From Chryseobacterium ginsenosidimutans (GTDB lineage Bacteria > Bacteroidota > Bacteroidia > Flavobacteriales > Weeksellaceae): a stretch of DNA of 64,000 bases. Made by a program: the position numbers and the translations under genes. The stretch lies in contig NZ_JANUCO010000001.1 in assembly GCF_024807225.1 (NCBI RefSeq), positions 1,860,001 through 1,924,000 on the forward strand, given 5' to 3'. The notes beneath the pieces were generated by a model, which ran no database searches, had not been told where the DNA came from, and saw only the letters and a list, made by a program, of their open reading frames with translations. Every line of letters begins with the position of its first letter. Within the stretch, counting starts at the first letter, position 1. Below, one piece after another: positions 8,462 to 17,268 of this stretch.

Positions 8462-11200
8462 ATGAAACATTACGTATTTTTTTTCTTTTTCGTCGTCCAG
8501 ATGGCATTTGGGCAGGCTTTATTTCCCTATTTGCAAAATCCGACACCGAGTTCGATGATTGTCAACTGGAAAACATCTTCGAATAACGAAACAACCGTTA
8601 TCTACGGAACAACTCCGACCAATTTGAACGTTACTTTTACAGGAACGACCAACATTTTTTCAGATACAGGATATAATAACAACTATTATTATCACACGGC
8701 AAAAATCGCCAATTTACAGCCCAATACAAAGTATTATTATAAGATAAAAACAGGCGCGAGCGAATCTGCAGTTTATAATTTCAGGACGCTTCCTTTGCCG
8801 GGACAACCTGTTACGGCAAATGGAAAAATCCGTTTTCTGATCATGGGAGACAACCAAATTAAGGCTGAACCGAGATATGATACTTTAACGTTAAATGCCT
8901 ATAAAAAATTAAAAGAAAAATTTGGAGCGACTTCAGATCCTTCCGATAACGTTGCTTTGACGTTTATGGTTGGAGATCAGGTAGATGTAGGAACTTTGGA
9001 TCATTATGAAAATGTTCATTTTAAAAAGAATATTCAATTATCACCTTATCTTCCTATCCAAACCACGGTTGGAAACCACGAAACGTACGGAACATTGGGA
9101 ATGAATTCTTACTACGCTCATTTCTATATTGATGAAATTAAATATAAAAACATCTCTTCAGGAAATGAAAATTATTACGCTCAACAAGCTGGAAACGTTT
9201 TGTTTATAAGCTTAAGCTCCGAACATACAGGAGCTGCTCAAATGACTTGGCTTCAGCAGATTTTAAATGAAGCAAACAATGACTCTACGGTAGATTGGAT
9301 CATTTCTTTAAGTCACAGACCTTATCAGGCGGAGCAATATGTCGGAGATATTTCGACTTGGGTAAGAAATAATGCAGTTCCGCTTTTAACGACTTCCAAT
9401 AAATATTTAATGCACGTTGGAGCGCATCACCACTTGTATCACAGAGGTCAGTTGAAGGAAAGCCCGAATTATCAGATTATTTCCGGTGGAACGGCTTGGG
9501 ATCAATATTGGGGAATGTCTACGGAACAAGATTTTGATGATGTTCAGAAAACATTGACCGATTGGACGTATCAAATTGTTGAAGTCGACGTTAATACAGG
9601 AAAAGTTGATGTAGAATGTTACTCAATCGGAGGAGTTCATCACAGAAAATATAACGAATTGGTTGATAGTTTCCACCGTTATAAAAATCAGCCGAAACCT
9701 GCGAAACCATCTATCTCAAATACTTTTCCGGCTCCCGTTACTTTACCTTTAACATTAAATGGAAGTACATTTTCAAGTACAAACGGAGAGTTATTAAATA
9801 CAACACAGTTTTTAATCAGTAAAGCTGCCGATTTTTCTGTTATTGAAAAGGAATTTTACAGAGACTTTGAAGACTGGTTCGGAAAAGAAGGAACAGGAAC
9901 TCCGGATTATACCAAAAACCAGAATGCGAATGTAGATATTACAAAAGCTACTATTGCCTCAAATTCAATTACAAACGGAAATTATTACGTTAAAGTTCGT
10001 TACAGAGACAGAAATTTAGAATGGAGCGATTGGAGCGATGTTAAACAATTTACGGTAACAGGAAGTGTAGTTTCAAATCCTACTTTTACCTTAAATAAAA
10101 CAGAATATACCCAAAACGAACCGATTACAGCGACTTTCACAGATGGTCCCGGAAACAATCAGGATTGGGTAGGAATTTATAAAAAAGGTCAGAATCCTGC
10201 TTCCATCGCTTCTCAAGCGTATGTGTATACCAACGGACAAACGGCAGGAACAGCCAATTTTCCTAATGGTATTGCTAATAAAGGTCAATATTTTGCAGGA
10301 TTTTTCGCGAACAATGGCTACACGGAAATTACAGCAAGAAAAAATTTCTATGTAGGACCAAAAGTTGTATTATCAACCACTGCAGATACTTATCCTGTTG
10401 GCGGAACGGTGACGGTAAATTTCAGTAACGGACCTAATTTAGTAAAAGACTGGATCGGTATTTACAAAATGGGTCACACTCCCGGAAATGTAAACTCCAC
10501 ACAATGGAGTTATGTGACGACACCTGCAGGAACGCTTAATTTTACAGGTCTTGCGAAAGGGTATTATTATGCTCAGTATTTCTTGGAAGACGGTTATACA
10601 ACGGTTGGAGAAAAGGTTTTCTTTAAAGTCGGAGACATTGTTACGGAACTTTGGACGAACAAACCGGTCTATACTTTAGGTGAAAATATTACGGCTTCTT
10701 GGACGGATTCTCCGGGAATTATTAAAGACTGGTTGGGAATTTATCCTCAAAGTGTTACCATTCCGGATGATAATTTTGTTTCTTATACGTATTTCGACGG
10801 AGTGACTCAAGGCACGAAAACAATTCAGGGAACAGCAGTTCCTGCGACTCCGGGGAATTATTATATGGTAATGTTTACAAACGATTCTTACACCGAGGTT
10901 TCAAATAGAGTTCAGTTTCAGGTTACAGGAGCCACTTTAGGAACAGGAGAAGTGAAAAGCACAGAAAAGAATGTCGTTTTATATCCAAATCCAACAAAAC
11001 CGGGTGAACCGACGTTCATAAAAAGTGATTATCCGATTGAAAAAATCGAACTGCTTTCAGCCAACGGAGATCTATTGTATGAATCTAAAAACATCAATAA
11101 TCAACGTTTTTCTATGGTTAACGAAAATCTTCCGAAAGGGGTGTATTTCGTGAAAGTTCACACAAGAAAATTATTTACTATAAAATTGATTATTCAGTAA
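8462..11200 (+). CDS. T9SS-exported purple-acid-phosphatase-like metallophosphoesterase
   Basis: 912 residues. Order: signal peptide (to MAFGQ), an N-terminal fibronectin III-like domain typical of purple acid phosphatases (NPTPSSMIVNWKT, LQPNTKYYYKI), the calcineurin-like metallophosphoesterase domain with metal motifs GDNQ, GDQVD, GNHE, SLSHRPY and GAHHHLYHRG (~residues 125-320), then three copies of a ~90-residue beta module marked by DWVGIYKKG, DWIGIYKMG and DWLGIYPQS, and a T9SS sorting domain (VVLYPNPTKPGEP). It probably releases phosphate from organic phosphates outside the cell. The repeated modules may bind carbohydrate or surface polymer; this is inference. It is monocistronic between its own promoter and a strong terminator. 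Confidence 0.9.
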   Translation: MKHYVFFFFFVVQMAFGQALFPYLQNPTPSSMIVNWKTSSNNETTVIYGTTPTNLNVTFTGTTNIFSDTGYNNNYYYHTAKIANLQPNTKYYYKIKTGASESAVYNFRTLPLPGQPVTANGKIRFLIMGDNQIKAEPRYDTLTLNAYKKLKEKFGATSDPSDNVALTFMVGDQVDVGTLDHYENVHFKKNIQLSPYLPIQTTVGNHETYGTLGMNSYYAHFYIDEIKYKNISSGNENYYAQQAGNVLFISLSSEHTGAAQMTWLQQILNEANNDSTVDWIISLSHRPYQAEQYVGDISTWVRNNAVPLLTTSNKYLMHVGAHHHLYHRGQLKESPNYQIISGGTAWDQYWGMSTEQDFDDVQKTLTDWTYQIVEVDVNTGKVDVECYSIGGVHHRKYNELVDSFHRYKNQPKPAKPSISNTFPAPVTLPLTLNGSTFSSTNGELLNTTQFLISKAADFSVIEKEFYRDFEDWFGKEGTGTPDYTKNQNANVDITKATIASNSITNGNYYVKVRYRDRNLEWSDWSDVKQFTVTGSVVSNPTFTLNKTEYTQNEPITATFTDGPGNNQDWVGIYKKGQNPASIASQAYVYTNGQTAGTANFPNGIANKGQYFAGFFANNGYTEITARKNFYVGPKVVLSTTADTYPVGGTVTVNFSNGPNLVKDWIGIYKMGHTPGNVNSTQWSYVTTPAGTLNFTGLAKGYYYAQYFLEDGYTTVGEKVFFKVGDIVTELWTNKPVYTLGENITASWTDSPGIIKDWLGIYPQSVTIPDDNFVSYTYFDGVTQGTKTIQGTAVPATPGNYYMVMFTNDSYTEVSNRVQFQVTGATLGTGEVKSTEKNVVLYPNPTKPGEPTFIKSDYPIEKIELLSANGDLLYESKNINNQRFSMVNENLPKGVYFVKVHTRKLFTIKLIIQ

Positions 11201-11286
11201 AATTTAAATTCATATTAAAGAAGAGTCCTGAAAGGACGATTTAAAAGAGGATTGGATAAAGTCCAATTAAATATAATTAGGTAATA

Positions 11287-11320
11287 AAATCGGGGAAAAT
11301 TAAAACTTTCCCCGATTTTT
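11287..11320 (+). terminator. Terminator after the metallophosphoesterase gene
   Basis: A perfect stem AAAATCGGGGAAA / TTTCCCCGATTTT with an 8-base loop and a T tail. It could also serve the convergent DoxX gene on the minus strand. Confidence 0.88.
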
Positions 11321-11339
11321 ATATCATGTCAGTTTCAGG

Positions 11340-11717
11340 TTAATCATCAGTTGATTTCAACGCCCAAGCAATCAAAGGAGCTTGCATAAAAAGTCTTGCC
11401 AATCTTTGATTATCTGTATTTAATCCAAAAGAATCTCTTCTGTTTTTATATTGAGCAATATTTCCGGGAAGTACCGCTGCGAAAAACCCGGCTACAACTT
11501 GCCCCATTGTTTTTCTGTACTTTTTGGGAGTTGCGATGACAACCGTTCCCAATACTATTTCAGCAATTCCCGAATATACAACGGTATCATCTTTTTTCAA
11601 AGGAACCCATTCCGGAACCTGCGCCTGAAATTCTTTTCTCGCAAAAGTTAAATGACCAATTCCTGCTGTAATAAGAAATGCACCGAGAGCAATTCTTGAG
11701 ATGTCTTTCGTTTCCAT
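11340..11717 (-). CDS. DoxX-like small membrane protein
   Basis: 125 residues with four hydrophobic segments (ISRIALGAFLITAGIGHLTF; VYSGIAEIVLGTVVIAT; VVAGFFAAVLPGNIAQY; LFMQAPLIAWAL), the layout of the DoxX/DUF4281-like group. The FARKEFQAQVPEWVP stretch after helix 1 is typical of this subgroup. The function in the inner membrane is unknown; relatives have been linked to quinone or redox stress. It lies 250 bases downstream of a second DoxX protein on the same strand, but that gap is long enough for independent transcription. Confidence 0.75.
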   Translation of the reverse strand: METKDISRIALGAFLITAGIGHLTFARKEFQAQVPEWVPLKKDDTVVYSGIAEIVLGTVVIATPKKYRKTMGQVVAGFFAAVLPGNIAQYKNRRDSFGLNTDNQRLARLFMQAPLIAWALKSTDD

Positions 11718-11966
11718 AATAATAAATTTTGTGGTGATGTTGATGATAATTAAACCAAAATCAGACCACTATAAATTGTTTTTTCCATGGAAATATACCT
11801 TATGCAAAAGGGAGAGTTAATGTGATAAAAGATTTTCAGCAGTATTTTACTAGTAAACAGTAGAAATTTTATCGTAGATAAAATCTTTGCGCCTTAAAAA
11901 CATTGTTATAAATTTTATATTGCGCCTTTGCGATTTCCAATTGTCAAAATAAAAGGTTAAAAATAT

Positions 11967-12458
11967 TTATCGATAAGGATTAACCTTTTTCTTTAAAAAT
12001 CGATCAATTCCAAAAGTTTTATAGCCGTATAACGAAAACATTCCTAATAACATAATGTATAAAACCTGTGGCAAATAAAAGAAATACGTTAACCAAATAT
12101 ACATTTCCATTGGCTTTTTCCCGACTTTCGGATCAATAGGAATCAATTCTGCGGGAATAGAGTGGATGTCTTTAGTAATAAGCGCAATCAGCATGACAAC
12201 AATCAAAGCAAAAGAACTAAGTCTTGTGAAAAGTCCTATTATTAAAAACAGTCCCCAAATCATTTCATTAGCAGCAACGAAATTGGCGGTCAGTTGCGGA
12301 TTTAAAAATCCAAGGTCAGTAATGGTTTTTAACATATAACCTTGAAAAACAGGATGGAACAGTTTGTTGAATCCGGTTATAAAGAAAAATAAACCGATAC
12401 TCAATCTGCAGAGCACATAAAAGATGTCTCCAATTTTGTTGAAATTTTCTTGTTTCAT
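11967..12458 (-). CDS. DoxX family membrane protein
   Basis: 163 residues with four predicted membrane helices and the DoxX signature near the start (YVLCRLSIGLFFFITGFNKL) followed by ANEMIWGLFLIIGLFTR. DoxX proteins are inner-membrane proteins of uncertain function, some tied to thiosulfate or quinone oxidation or redox control. A basic, lysine-rich C-terminal tail (RFLKKKVNPYR) probably faces the cytoplasm. It is divergent from the CoA-transferase gene upstream. Two DoxX-like genes in a row suggest related membrane roles, but sequence gives no substrate. Confidence 0.78.
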   Translation of the reverse strand: MKQENFNKIGDIFYVLCRLSIGLFFFITGFNKLFHPVFQGYMLKTITDLGFLNPQLTANFVAANEMIWGLFLIIGLFTRLSSFALIVVMLIALITKDIHSIPAELIPIDPKVGKKPMEMYIWLTYFFYLPQVLYIMLLGMFSLYGYKTFGIDRFLKKKVNPYR

Positions 12459-12643
12459 TTGTACAGTAATTATGAGGGATAATTATTTTTACAATATGTT
12501 ATTTTTATTATGTGAAATATTTAACATAATGTATTTATTGTTCCCAAAAATATAAAAAGTTTGCGTAAGATTCAAAAAAATTCTGAACTTCGGATATATG
12601 AGAAAAATTATTAAATTTAGCCAACAGAAAAATCGAATATTTC

Positions 12644-13345
12644 ATGATAGATAAAAGAGTAAAAAATGCAAAGGAAGCCATCGAAGGAATTAATGATGGG
12701 ATGACGTTGATGTTGGGCGGATTCGGACTTTGCGGAATTCCTGAAAACTCAATTAATGCTTTGGTAGAGAGTGATGTAAAGGATTTGACTTGTATTTCAA
12801 ACAACGCAGGAGTTGATGATTTCGGGTTGGGATTATTGCTTCATAAAAGACAAATCAAGAAGATGATCTCTTCTTATGTCGGAGAAAATGCCGAGTTCGA
12901 AAGACAGATGCTTTCCGGAGAATTGGAAGTTGAGCTTACTCCACAGGGAACTTTGGCAGAAAAATGCAGAGCTGCACAGGCGGGAATTCCTGCTTTTTAC
13001 ACGCCTGCAGGTTTCGGAACTGAAGTTGCGGAAGGTAAAGAAGTAAAAGATTTCGACGGAAAACCGCATATTCTGGAACACGCTTACAAAGCAGAATTTT
13101 CTATCGTTAAAGCTTGGAAAGGCGATCACGCAGGAAATCTTATTTTCAAAGGATCGGCAAGAAATTTCAATCATCCGATGGCGGGAGCGGCAAAAATTAC
13201 CATCGCAGAAGTGGAAGAATTGGTAGCACCGGGAGAATTAGATCCAAACGAAATTCACATTCCGGGAATTATGATTCAAAGAATTTTTCAGGGTGAGAAA
13301 TTTGAGAAAAGAATTGAACAAAGAACGGTTAGAACGAAAGAATAA
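12644..13345 (+). CDS. scoA: 3-oxoacid (succinyl-CoA) CoA-transferase, subunit A
   Basis: 233 residues, the usual subunit A length. It shows the family 1 CoA-transferase alpha motif GGFGLCGIPENSI near the N-terminus, then ISSYVGENAEFERQ, ELTPQGTLAEKCRA, GIPAFYTPAGFGTEVAEG and FNHPMAGAAKITIAEVEELV. With subunit B it moves CoA between succinyl-CoA and acetoacetate or another 3-oxoacid in the cytoplasm, for ketone-body or leucine breakdown and butanoate metabolism. The B subunit gene lies 2.3 kb downstream beyond an opposing ABC transporter gene instead of being adjacent, so the subunits cannot share a simple short transcript. Confidence 0.93.
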   Translation: MIDKRVKNAKEAIEGINDGMTLMLGGFGLCGIPENSINALVESDVKDLTCISNNAGVDDFGLGLLLHKRQIKKMISSYVGENAEFERQMLSGELEVELTPQGTLAEKCRAAQAGIPAFYTPAGFGTEVAEGKEVKDFDGKPHILEHAYKAEFSIVKAWKGDHAGNLIFKGSARNFNHPMAGAAKITIAEVEELVAPGELDPNEIHIPGIMIQRIFQGEKFEKRIEQRTVRTKE

Positions 13346-13498
13346 TTCTTTTTTGATCGGGAATATCAAAAGCTTTTTAACATATTAGAACACTTAAGAA
13401 AATTTAAAAACTTTGAAAATAATTAAGATCACATAAGAAGAAAATCAAAGATTTTCAAAAACTAAAGTGTTAAACCTTTTTCAATTAAAAAATAAAAC

Positions 13499-13530
13499 AA
13501 AAGCGCTGAAATATTTTCAGCGCTTTATTT
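13499..13530. terminator. Bidirectional terminator between scoA and the ABC transporter gene
   Basis: A perfect 12-bp stem AAAGCGCTGAAA / TTTCAGCGCTTT with a TAT loop and A/T tracts on both sides. It lies just beyond the stop of the convergent ABC gene and 150 bases past scoA. Confidence 0.8.
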
Positions 13531-13536
13531 ATGTTG

Positions 13537-15342
13537 TTATGATTCCGGTGAAATAAGCATTTTTCTTTCCCCGATTTGCTGTCTCCACATGGCGTAATAC
13601 AACCCTTTTTCGGCAATCAAATTATCGTGAGATCCCATTTCAATGACTTGTCCGCGTTCCAAAACATAAATTCTGTCTGCATGCATAATCGTACTTAAAC
13701 GGTGCGCAATAAGAACCGTAATCTGCTCTTTTTCTTTGGAAATATCTTTTATCGTAGATGTAATTTCTTCTTCCGTAATACTGTCCAAAGCAGAAGTGGC
13801 TTCATCAAAAATCAATAAATGAGGCTTTCTTAAAAGCGCTCTTGCAATGGCAATTCTTTGTTTTTCACCACCACTTAATTTCAGTCCGCCTTCACCGATT
13901 ACGGTTTCGATGCCTTTTTCGGCTCTTTCCAACAACGCGGTACAACTTGATTTCTGCAAAGCAATTTCTAGATCAACTTCTGTCGCATCAGGATTTACAA
14001 AAAGAAGGTTTTCTTTGATGGTTCCTGCAAAAAGCTGCGTGTCTTGGGTTACAAAACCGATTTGATTTCTCAGTTCATCAAAATCAAATTCTTTTCCGTT
14101 GATAGAATTGTAAAAAATATTTCCTTCCTGCGGTCTGTACAATCCAACGAGTAATTTTACCAACGTACTTTTCCCGGAACCACTTGGTCCGACAAAAGCG
14201 ATGGTTTCGCCGTTTTTAACATCAAAAGAGATATTATTTAATGCTTTATATTGAGCAGATTGATGTTTAAAAGAAACATGTTTGAATTCCAGTTCTTCAA
14301 TCGCACCGATTTGTTTGGGATGAAGCGGTTTTTCTTCCACATTTTTTTTCATTAAATTATCAAAATTAAAAAGAGAAGCTTCTGCTTCACGGTAAGAAAT
14401 GATGATATTCCCGATTTCCTGCATCGGTCCGAAAATAAAGAATCCATAAAACATCAGCGATAAATATTGTCCCGGAGTCACGATGTTTTTAAAAATTAAC
14501 AACAGCAAAGTCATCGTGATCATCTGCTGAAGAAAATTCACCATCGTTCCCTGAATAAAACTTAAAGAACGGATACTTTTTACTTTTCTAAGTTCAAGTC
14601 CAAGAATTTTGTACGTGTTATTGTTCAAACGGATCACTTCCTGATTGGTTAATCCTAAACTTTTAACGATTTCAATATTTCTTAAACTTTCCGTGGTACT
14701 TCCAGCCAAAGCCGTAGTTTCTGAAACGATATTTTTTTGAATGCCTTTGATTCTTTTACTCAATAAATTAGTAATAAATGCAATCAGGAAAATTCCGCAA
14801 ATATAAACAGGCATAATCGACCAATGCAAACGAATCGCGTACACGGAAACGAAAATAATGCTCACCAAAATTCCGAAGAAAATATTAATAAAATTGGTGA
14901 TAAATTTTACGGTATCTTCTCTTACTTTCGTTAAAATAGATAAAGTTTCACCACTTCTTTGGTCTTCAAATTCCTGATAAGGCAACGCCATGGAATGTCT
15001 TAAACCGTCTGTAAATATTTTCGCACCAAACTTTTGAGTGATAACGCTTACTACATAATCCTGAAAGGCTTTCGCAATTCGGCTTATCATCGCTGTTCCG
15101 ATTAATAATGCTAAAAAATAAAATACGCCATGATAAATTCCTTCTCCGTATAAATATTGGTCAATATTTCTGGGTAACAGTTTTTCTTTATCAAAAAAAT
15201 TGGGATGCGTAACCAGTTTATCGAGGATATTACCGGTAATTGCCGGAGCAAATAAAGAAAAAACCTGATTAATGGTTGCCAGAAATAAAGAAAAGGCAAT
15301 CAGTAATTTGTAAGGTTTAAGATATTTTAATAATACTTTCAT
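13537..15342 (-). CDS. ABC exporter, fused permease and ATPase (MsbA/LmrA type)
   Basis: 601 residues counting from the ATG at 15342, chosen because MKVLLKYLKPYK is the usual start of this family; an upstream in-frame ATG adds only ten residues. The N-terminal half is a six-helix ABC transmembrane domain type 1 (FSLFLATINQVFSLFAPAITG, ALLIGTAMISRIAKAFQDYV). The C-terminal half is a nucleotide-binding domain with Walker A GPSGSGKST, signature LSGGEKQRIAIARAL and Walker B LLIFDEATSALDS plus the H-loop IAHRLST. It probably works as a homodimer exporting a lipid or drug. It sits on the opposite strand between scoA and scoB, an unexpected insertion into a normally paired operon. Confidence 0.9.
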   Translation of the reverse strand: MKVLLKYLKPYKLLIAFSLFLATINQVFSLFAPAITGNILDKLVTHPNFFDKEKLLPRNIDQYLYGEGIYHGVFYFLALLIGTAMISRIAKAFQDYVVSVITQKFGAKIFTDGLRHSMALPYQEFEDQRSGETLSILTKVREDTVKFITNFINIFFGILVSIIFVSVYAIRLHWSIMPVYICGIFLIAFITNLLSKRIKGIQKNIVSETTALAGSTTESLRNIEIVKSLGLTNQEVIRLNNNTYKILGLELRKVKSIRSLSFIQGTMVNFLQQMITMTLLLLIFKNIVTPGQYLSLMFYGFFIFGPMQEIGNIIISYREAEASLFNFDNLMKKNVEEKPLHPKQIGAIEELEFKHVSFKHQSAQYKALNNISFDVKNGETIAFVGPSGSGKSTLVKLLVGLYRPQEGNIFYNSINGKEFDFDELRNQIGFVTQDTQLFAGTIKENLLFVNPDATEVDLEIALQKSSCTALLERAEKGIETVIGEGGLKLSGGEKQRIAIARALLRKPHLLIFDEATSALDSITEEEITSTIKDISKEKEQITVLIAHRLSTIMHADRIYVLERGQVIEMGSHDNLIAEKGLYYAMWRQQIGERKMLISPES

Positions 15343-15360
15343 TTCTAATAAATAATGGTG

Positions 15361-15368
15361 CAAAATTA
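15361..15368 (-). promoter_or_regulatory. -7 element of the ABC exporter gene
   Basis: On the minus strand TAATTTTG matches TAnnTTTG, 18 bases before the chosen ATG. This supports the start at 15342 over the one at 15372, which lies upstream of the element. Confidence 0.5.
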
Positions 15369-15461
15369 ACAATATTATTTTGACTAACAGTGTTAATAAT
15401 TTTTATGATGATCTGTAATTCTTTAGAATTGAAGAAATCTTTGTGTTAAAAATAATATTAT

Positions 15462-15496
15462 TATCCTTGTCAAGGTTTTAAACCTTGACAAGGATA
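15462..15496. repeat. Near-perfect inverted repeat upstream of scoB
   Basis: TATCCTTGTCAAGGTTT is followed after one base by its reverse complement, giving a 35-base near-perfect palindrome in the 275-base gap between the ABC gene and scoB. It could be a dispersed palindromic element or a regulator site. A related core (CCTTGTC / GACAAGG) forms the terminator after scoB. Confidence 0.65.
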
Positions 15497-15617
15497 TTTT
15501 CTGAAGACTTTGCTAAAACAGCATTATAATTAAAAGCAAATATTCAAAGTAATTTTGAATAACAAAGACCTTTTGTATTCAAGTGAAAATATTTAAATTG
15601 CAGGCTAAGTTTTTAAT

Positions 15618-16271
15618 ATGCTCACAAAAGAACAAATTGCTAAAAGAATTTCAAAAGAACTGAAAGACCGTTACTACGTAAACCTTGGAATAGGTATTCC
15701 TACTTTGGTCGCTAACTACGTTCCAGAAGGGATTTCCGTAGAATTTCAGAGTGAAAACGGAGTGTTGGGAATGGGGCCTTTCCCTTTCGAAGGCGAAGAA
15801 GATGCAGACATCATCAATGCAGGAAAACAGACGATCACGATTTTAGAAGGGGGTTCATTCTTCGATTCTGCTTTCAGTTTCGGGATGATCAGAGGTCAGA
15901 AAGTAGATCTTACGATTCTTGGAGCAATGGAAGTTTCAGAAAACGGAGACATCGCCAACTGGAAAATCCCAGGAAAAATGGTAAAAGGAATGGGTGGCGC
16001 CATGGATTTGGTAGCTTCTGCAGAAAATATTATCGTGGCAATGATGCACGTAAATAAAGCGGGAGAAAGCAAAATCTTAAAAAAATGTACACTTCCTTTA
16101 ACGGGTGTAAACTGTGTGAAAAGAGTAGTAACCGAATTAGCAGTTTTAGACATAACTCCGGCTGGTTTCAAGCTTGTTGAAAGAGCTCCGGGAGTTTCAG
16201 TAGAACATATTATAAAATCTACAGAAGCAGATCTGATTATTGACGGAGAGATTCCTGAAATGCAGTTTTAA
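15618..16271 (+). CDS. scoB: 3-oxoacid (succinyl-CoA) CoA-transferase, subunit B
   Basis: 217 residues, normal for subunit B. It carries the catalytic glutamate in SENG (E46, within VEFQSENGVLGMGP) that forms the enzyme-CoA thioester, plus NLGIGIPTLVANYVP and FSFGMIRGQKVDLTILGAMEV. It is the partner of the A subunit at 12644 and acts in the cytoplasm on acetoacetate/succinyl-CoA. The two subunits are normally encoded side by side; here an ABC exporter gene on the other strand lies between them. It ends at a strong terminator. Confidence 0.94.
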   Translation: MLTKEQIAKRISKELKDRYYVNLGIGIPTLVANYVPEGISVEFQSENGVLGMGPFPFEGEEDADIINAGKQTITILEGGSFFDSAFSFGMIRGQKVDLTILGAMEVSENGDIANWKIPGKMVKGMGGAMDLVASAENIIVAMMHVNKAGESKILKKCTLPLTGVNCVKRVVTELAVLDITPAGFKLVERAPGVSVEHIIKSTEADLIIDGEIPEMQF

Positions 16272-16280
16272 ATAAAACAA

Positions 16281-16307
16281 AAACCTTGTCATCGACAAGG
16301 TTTTTTT
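16281..16307 (+). terminator. Terminator of scoB
   Basis: A perfect 10-bp stem AAACCTTGTC / GACAAGGTTT with a 3-base loop followed by a T tract. Confidence 0.88.
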
Positions 16308-16353
16308 ATGCGTAATTTAATCGGCATAGGAAATGTTTCAAGACAAAAGAAAT

Positions 16354-17163
16354 TTACTTCCCGTCTTGTGCCCCAAAAACCTTCTGCAAAATACTCGTCG
16401 TTCTCATCGCAGGAGAATTTCGGATTCCGCTTTCTTTATCTGCAACCATTTTGAAAACCCCGTTGATGGTTTCATTCGTCACATATTCGTTAAGATCGGT
16501 TGTTACAGCTTGTCCTGTCAATGTATTATATTTTGAAATAATACTTTTCCATAATGTATCGGCGCCTACTTTTCCTAAAGAAGCCTTTACTTTTGGTTGA
16601 AAAGCAGTAAACAACTGACTCTGAGTTTTCCCCTGTAAATAACTTGTTGCCGCATTATCAGTTCCTAACAAAATATTTTTAGCATCCGTAATCGTCATGG
16701 AAGTAATCGCTTTTGTAAAGATCGGAGCAGCTTCCGTTACGGCATCTTCCGCGGCTCTGTTTAATAATTTAACTCCTTGATCGGCCAAACTTCCTAAACC
16801 AACTGAACGTAAAGTAGTGTCGATTTTCTTTAATTTTTCCGGCATTAAGATTTTTACCGCTTCATTTTTCAGGAAACCGTCGGTTACACCCAGTTTTTTC
16901 ACACCTTCGGTTACACCTAGACTTAATGCTTCTTTTAAACCTGAAGAAATCTGTGTCGAAGTAAGACTTCCAAGATTGATAGGAGAAGTTGTCGTTGATG
17001 TTTTTGGAGTGGTGGTAGAAGTTGTTGTATTGGTTGTGGTTTTAGGATTATTAAGGTCGATTCCTGTTTTATCCTTTACCGTAGATTTTATGACATCTAA
17101 AATTTGTGCCTGTGTGGAAATTGAAAATAATAATCCACCAACTAATAAAATTGTTTTTCTCAT
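16354..17163 (-). CDS. DUF4197 domain-containing secreted protein
   Basis: 269 residues. A signal peptide (MRKTILLVGGLLFSISTQAQ) is followed by a low-complexity threonine-rich linker (TTTNTTTSTTTPKTSTTTS, ~residues 42-60) and then the DUF4197 domain, recognisable from SSGLKEALSLGVTEGVKKLG, LMPEKLKKIDTTLRSVGLG and AVTEAAPIFTKAITSMTI. It is predicted to be periplasmic. No biochemical function is known for the family. It converges on scoB and is divergent from the GH20 gene. The threonine linker is the only odd feature and may be glycosylated. Confidence 0.85.
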   Translation of the reverse strand: MRKTILLVGGLLFSISTQAQILDVIKSTVKDKTGIDLNNPKTTTNTTTSTTTPKTSTTTSPINLGSLTSTQISSGLKEALSLGVTEGVKKLGVTDGFLKNEAVKILMPEKLKKIDTTLRSVGLGSLADQGVKLLNRAAEDAVTEAAPIFTKAITSMTITDAKNILLGTDNAATSYLQGKTQSQLFTAFQPKVKASLGKVGADTLWKSIISKYNTLTGQAVTTDLNEYVTNETINGVFKMVADKESGIRNSPAMRTTSILQKVFGAQDGK

Positions 17164-17177
17164 CGTCTATTTTTCTA

Positions 17178-17185
17178 CAAAATTA
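17178..17185 (-). promoter_or_regulatory. -7 element of the DUF4197 gene
   Basis: On the minus strand TAATTTTG matches TAnnTTTG, 14 bases before the start codon, predicting a very short leader. Confidence 0.45.
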
Positions 17186-17268
17186 GATGTTTTGTTGTTG
17201 AATAAGTTAAATCATTCAATAAAATTTTCAGAAAATAAGTATATTCGCCTAAATCTTAAACTAATAAA

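Noticed and set aside
12535..12804. Minus-strand ORF over the start of scoA
   Set aside because: Antisense to a clear enzyme gene and without recognisable features.
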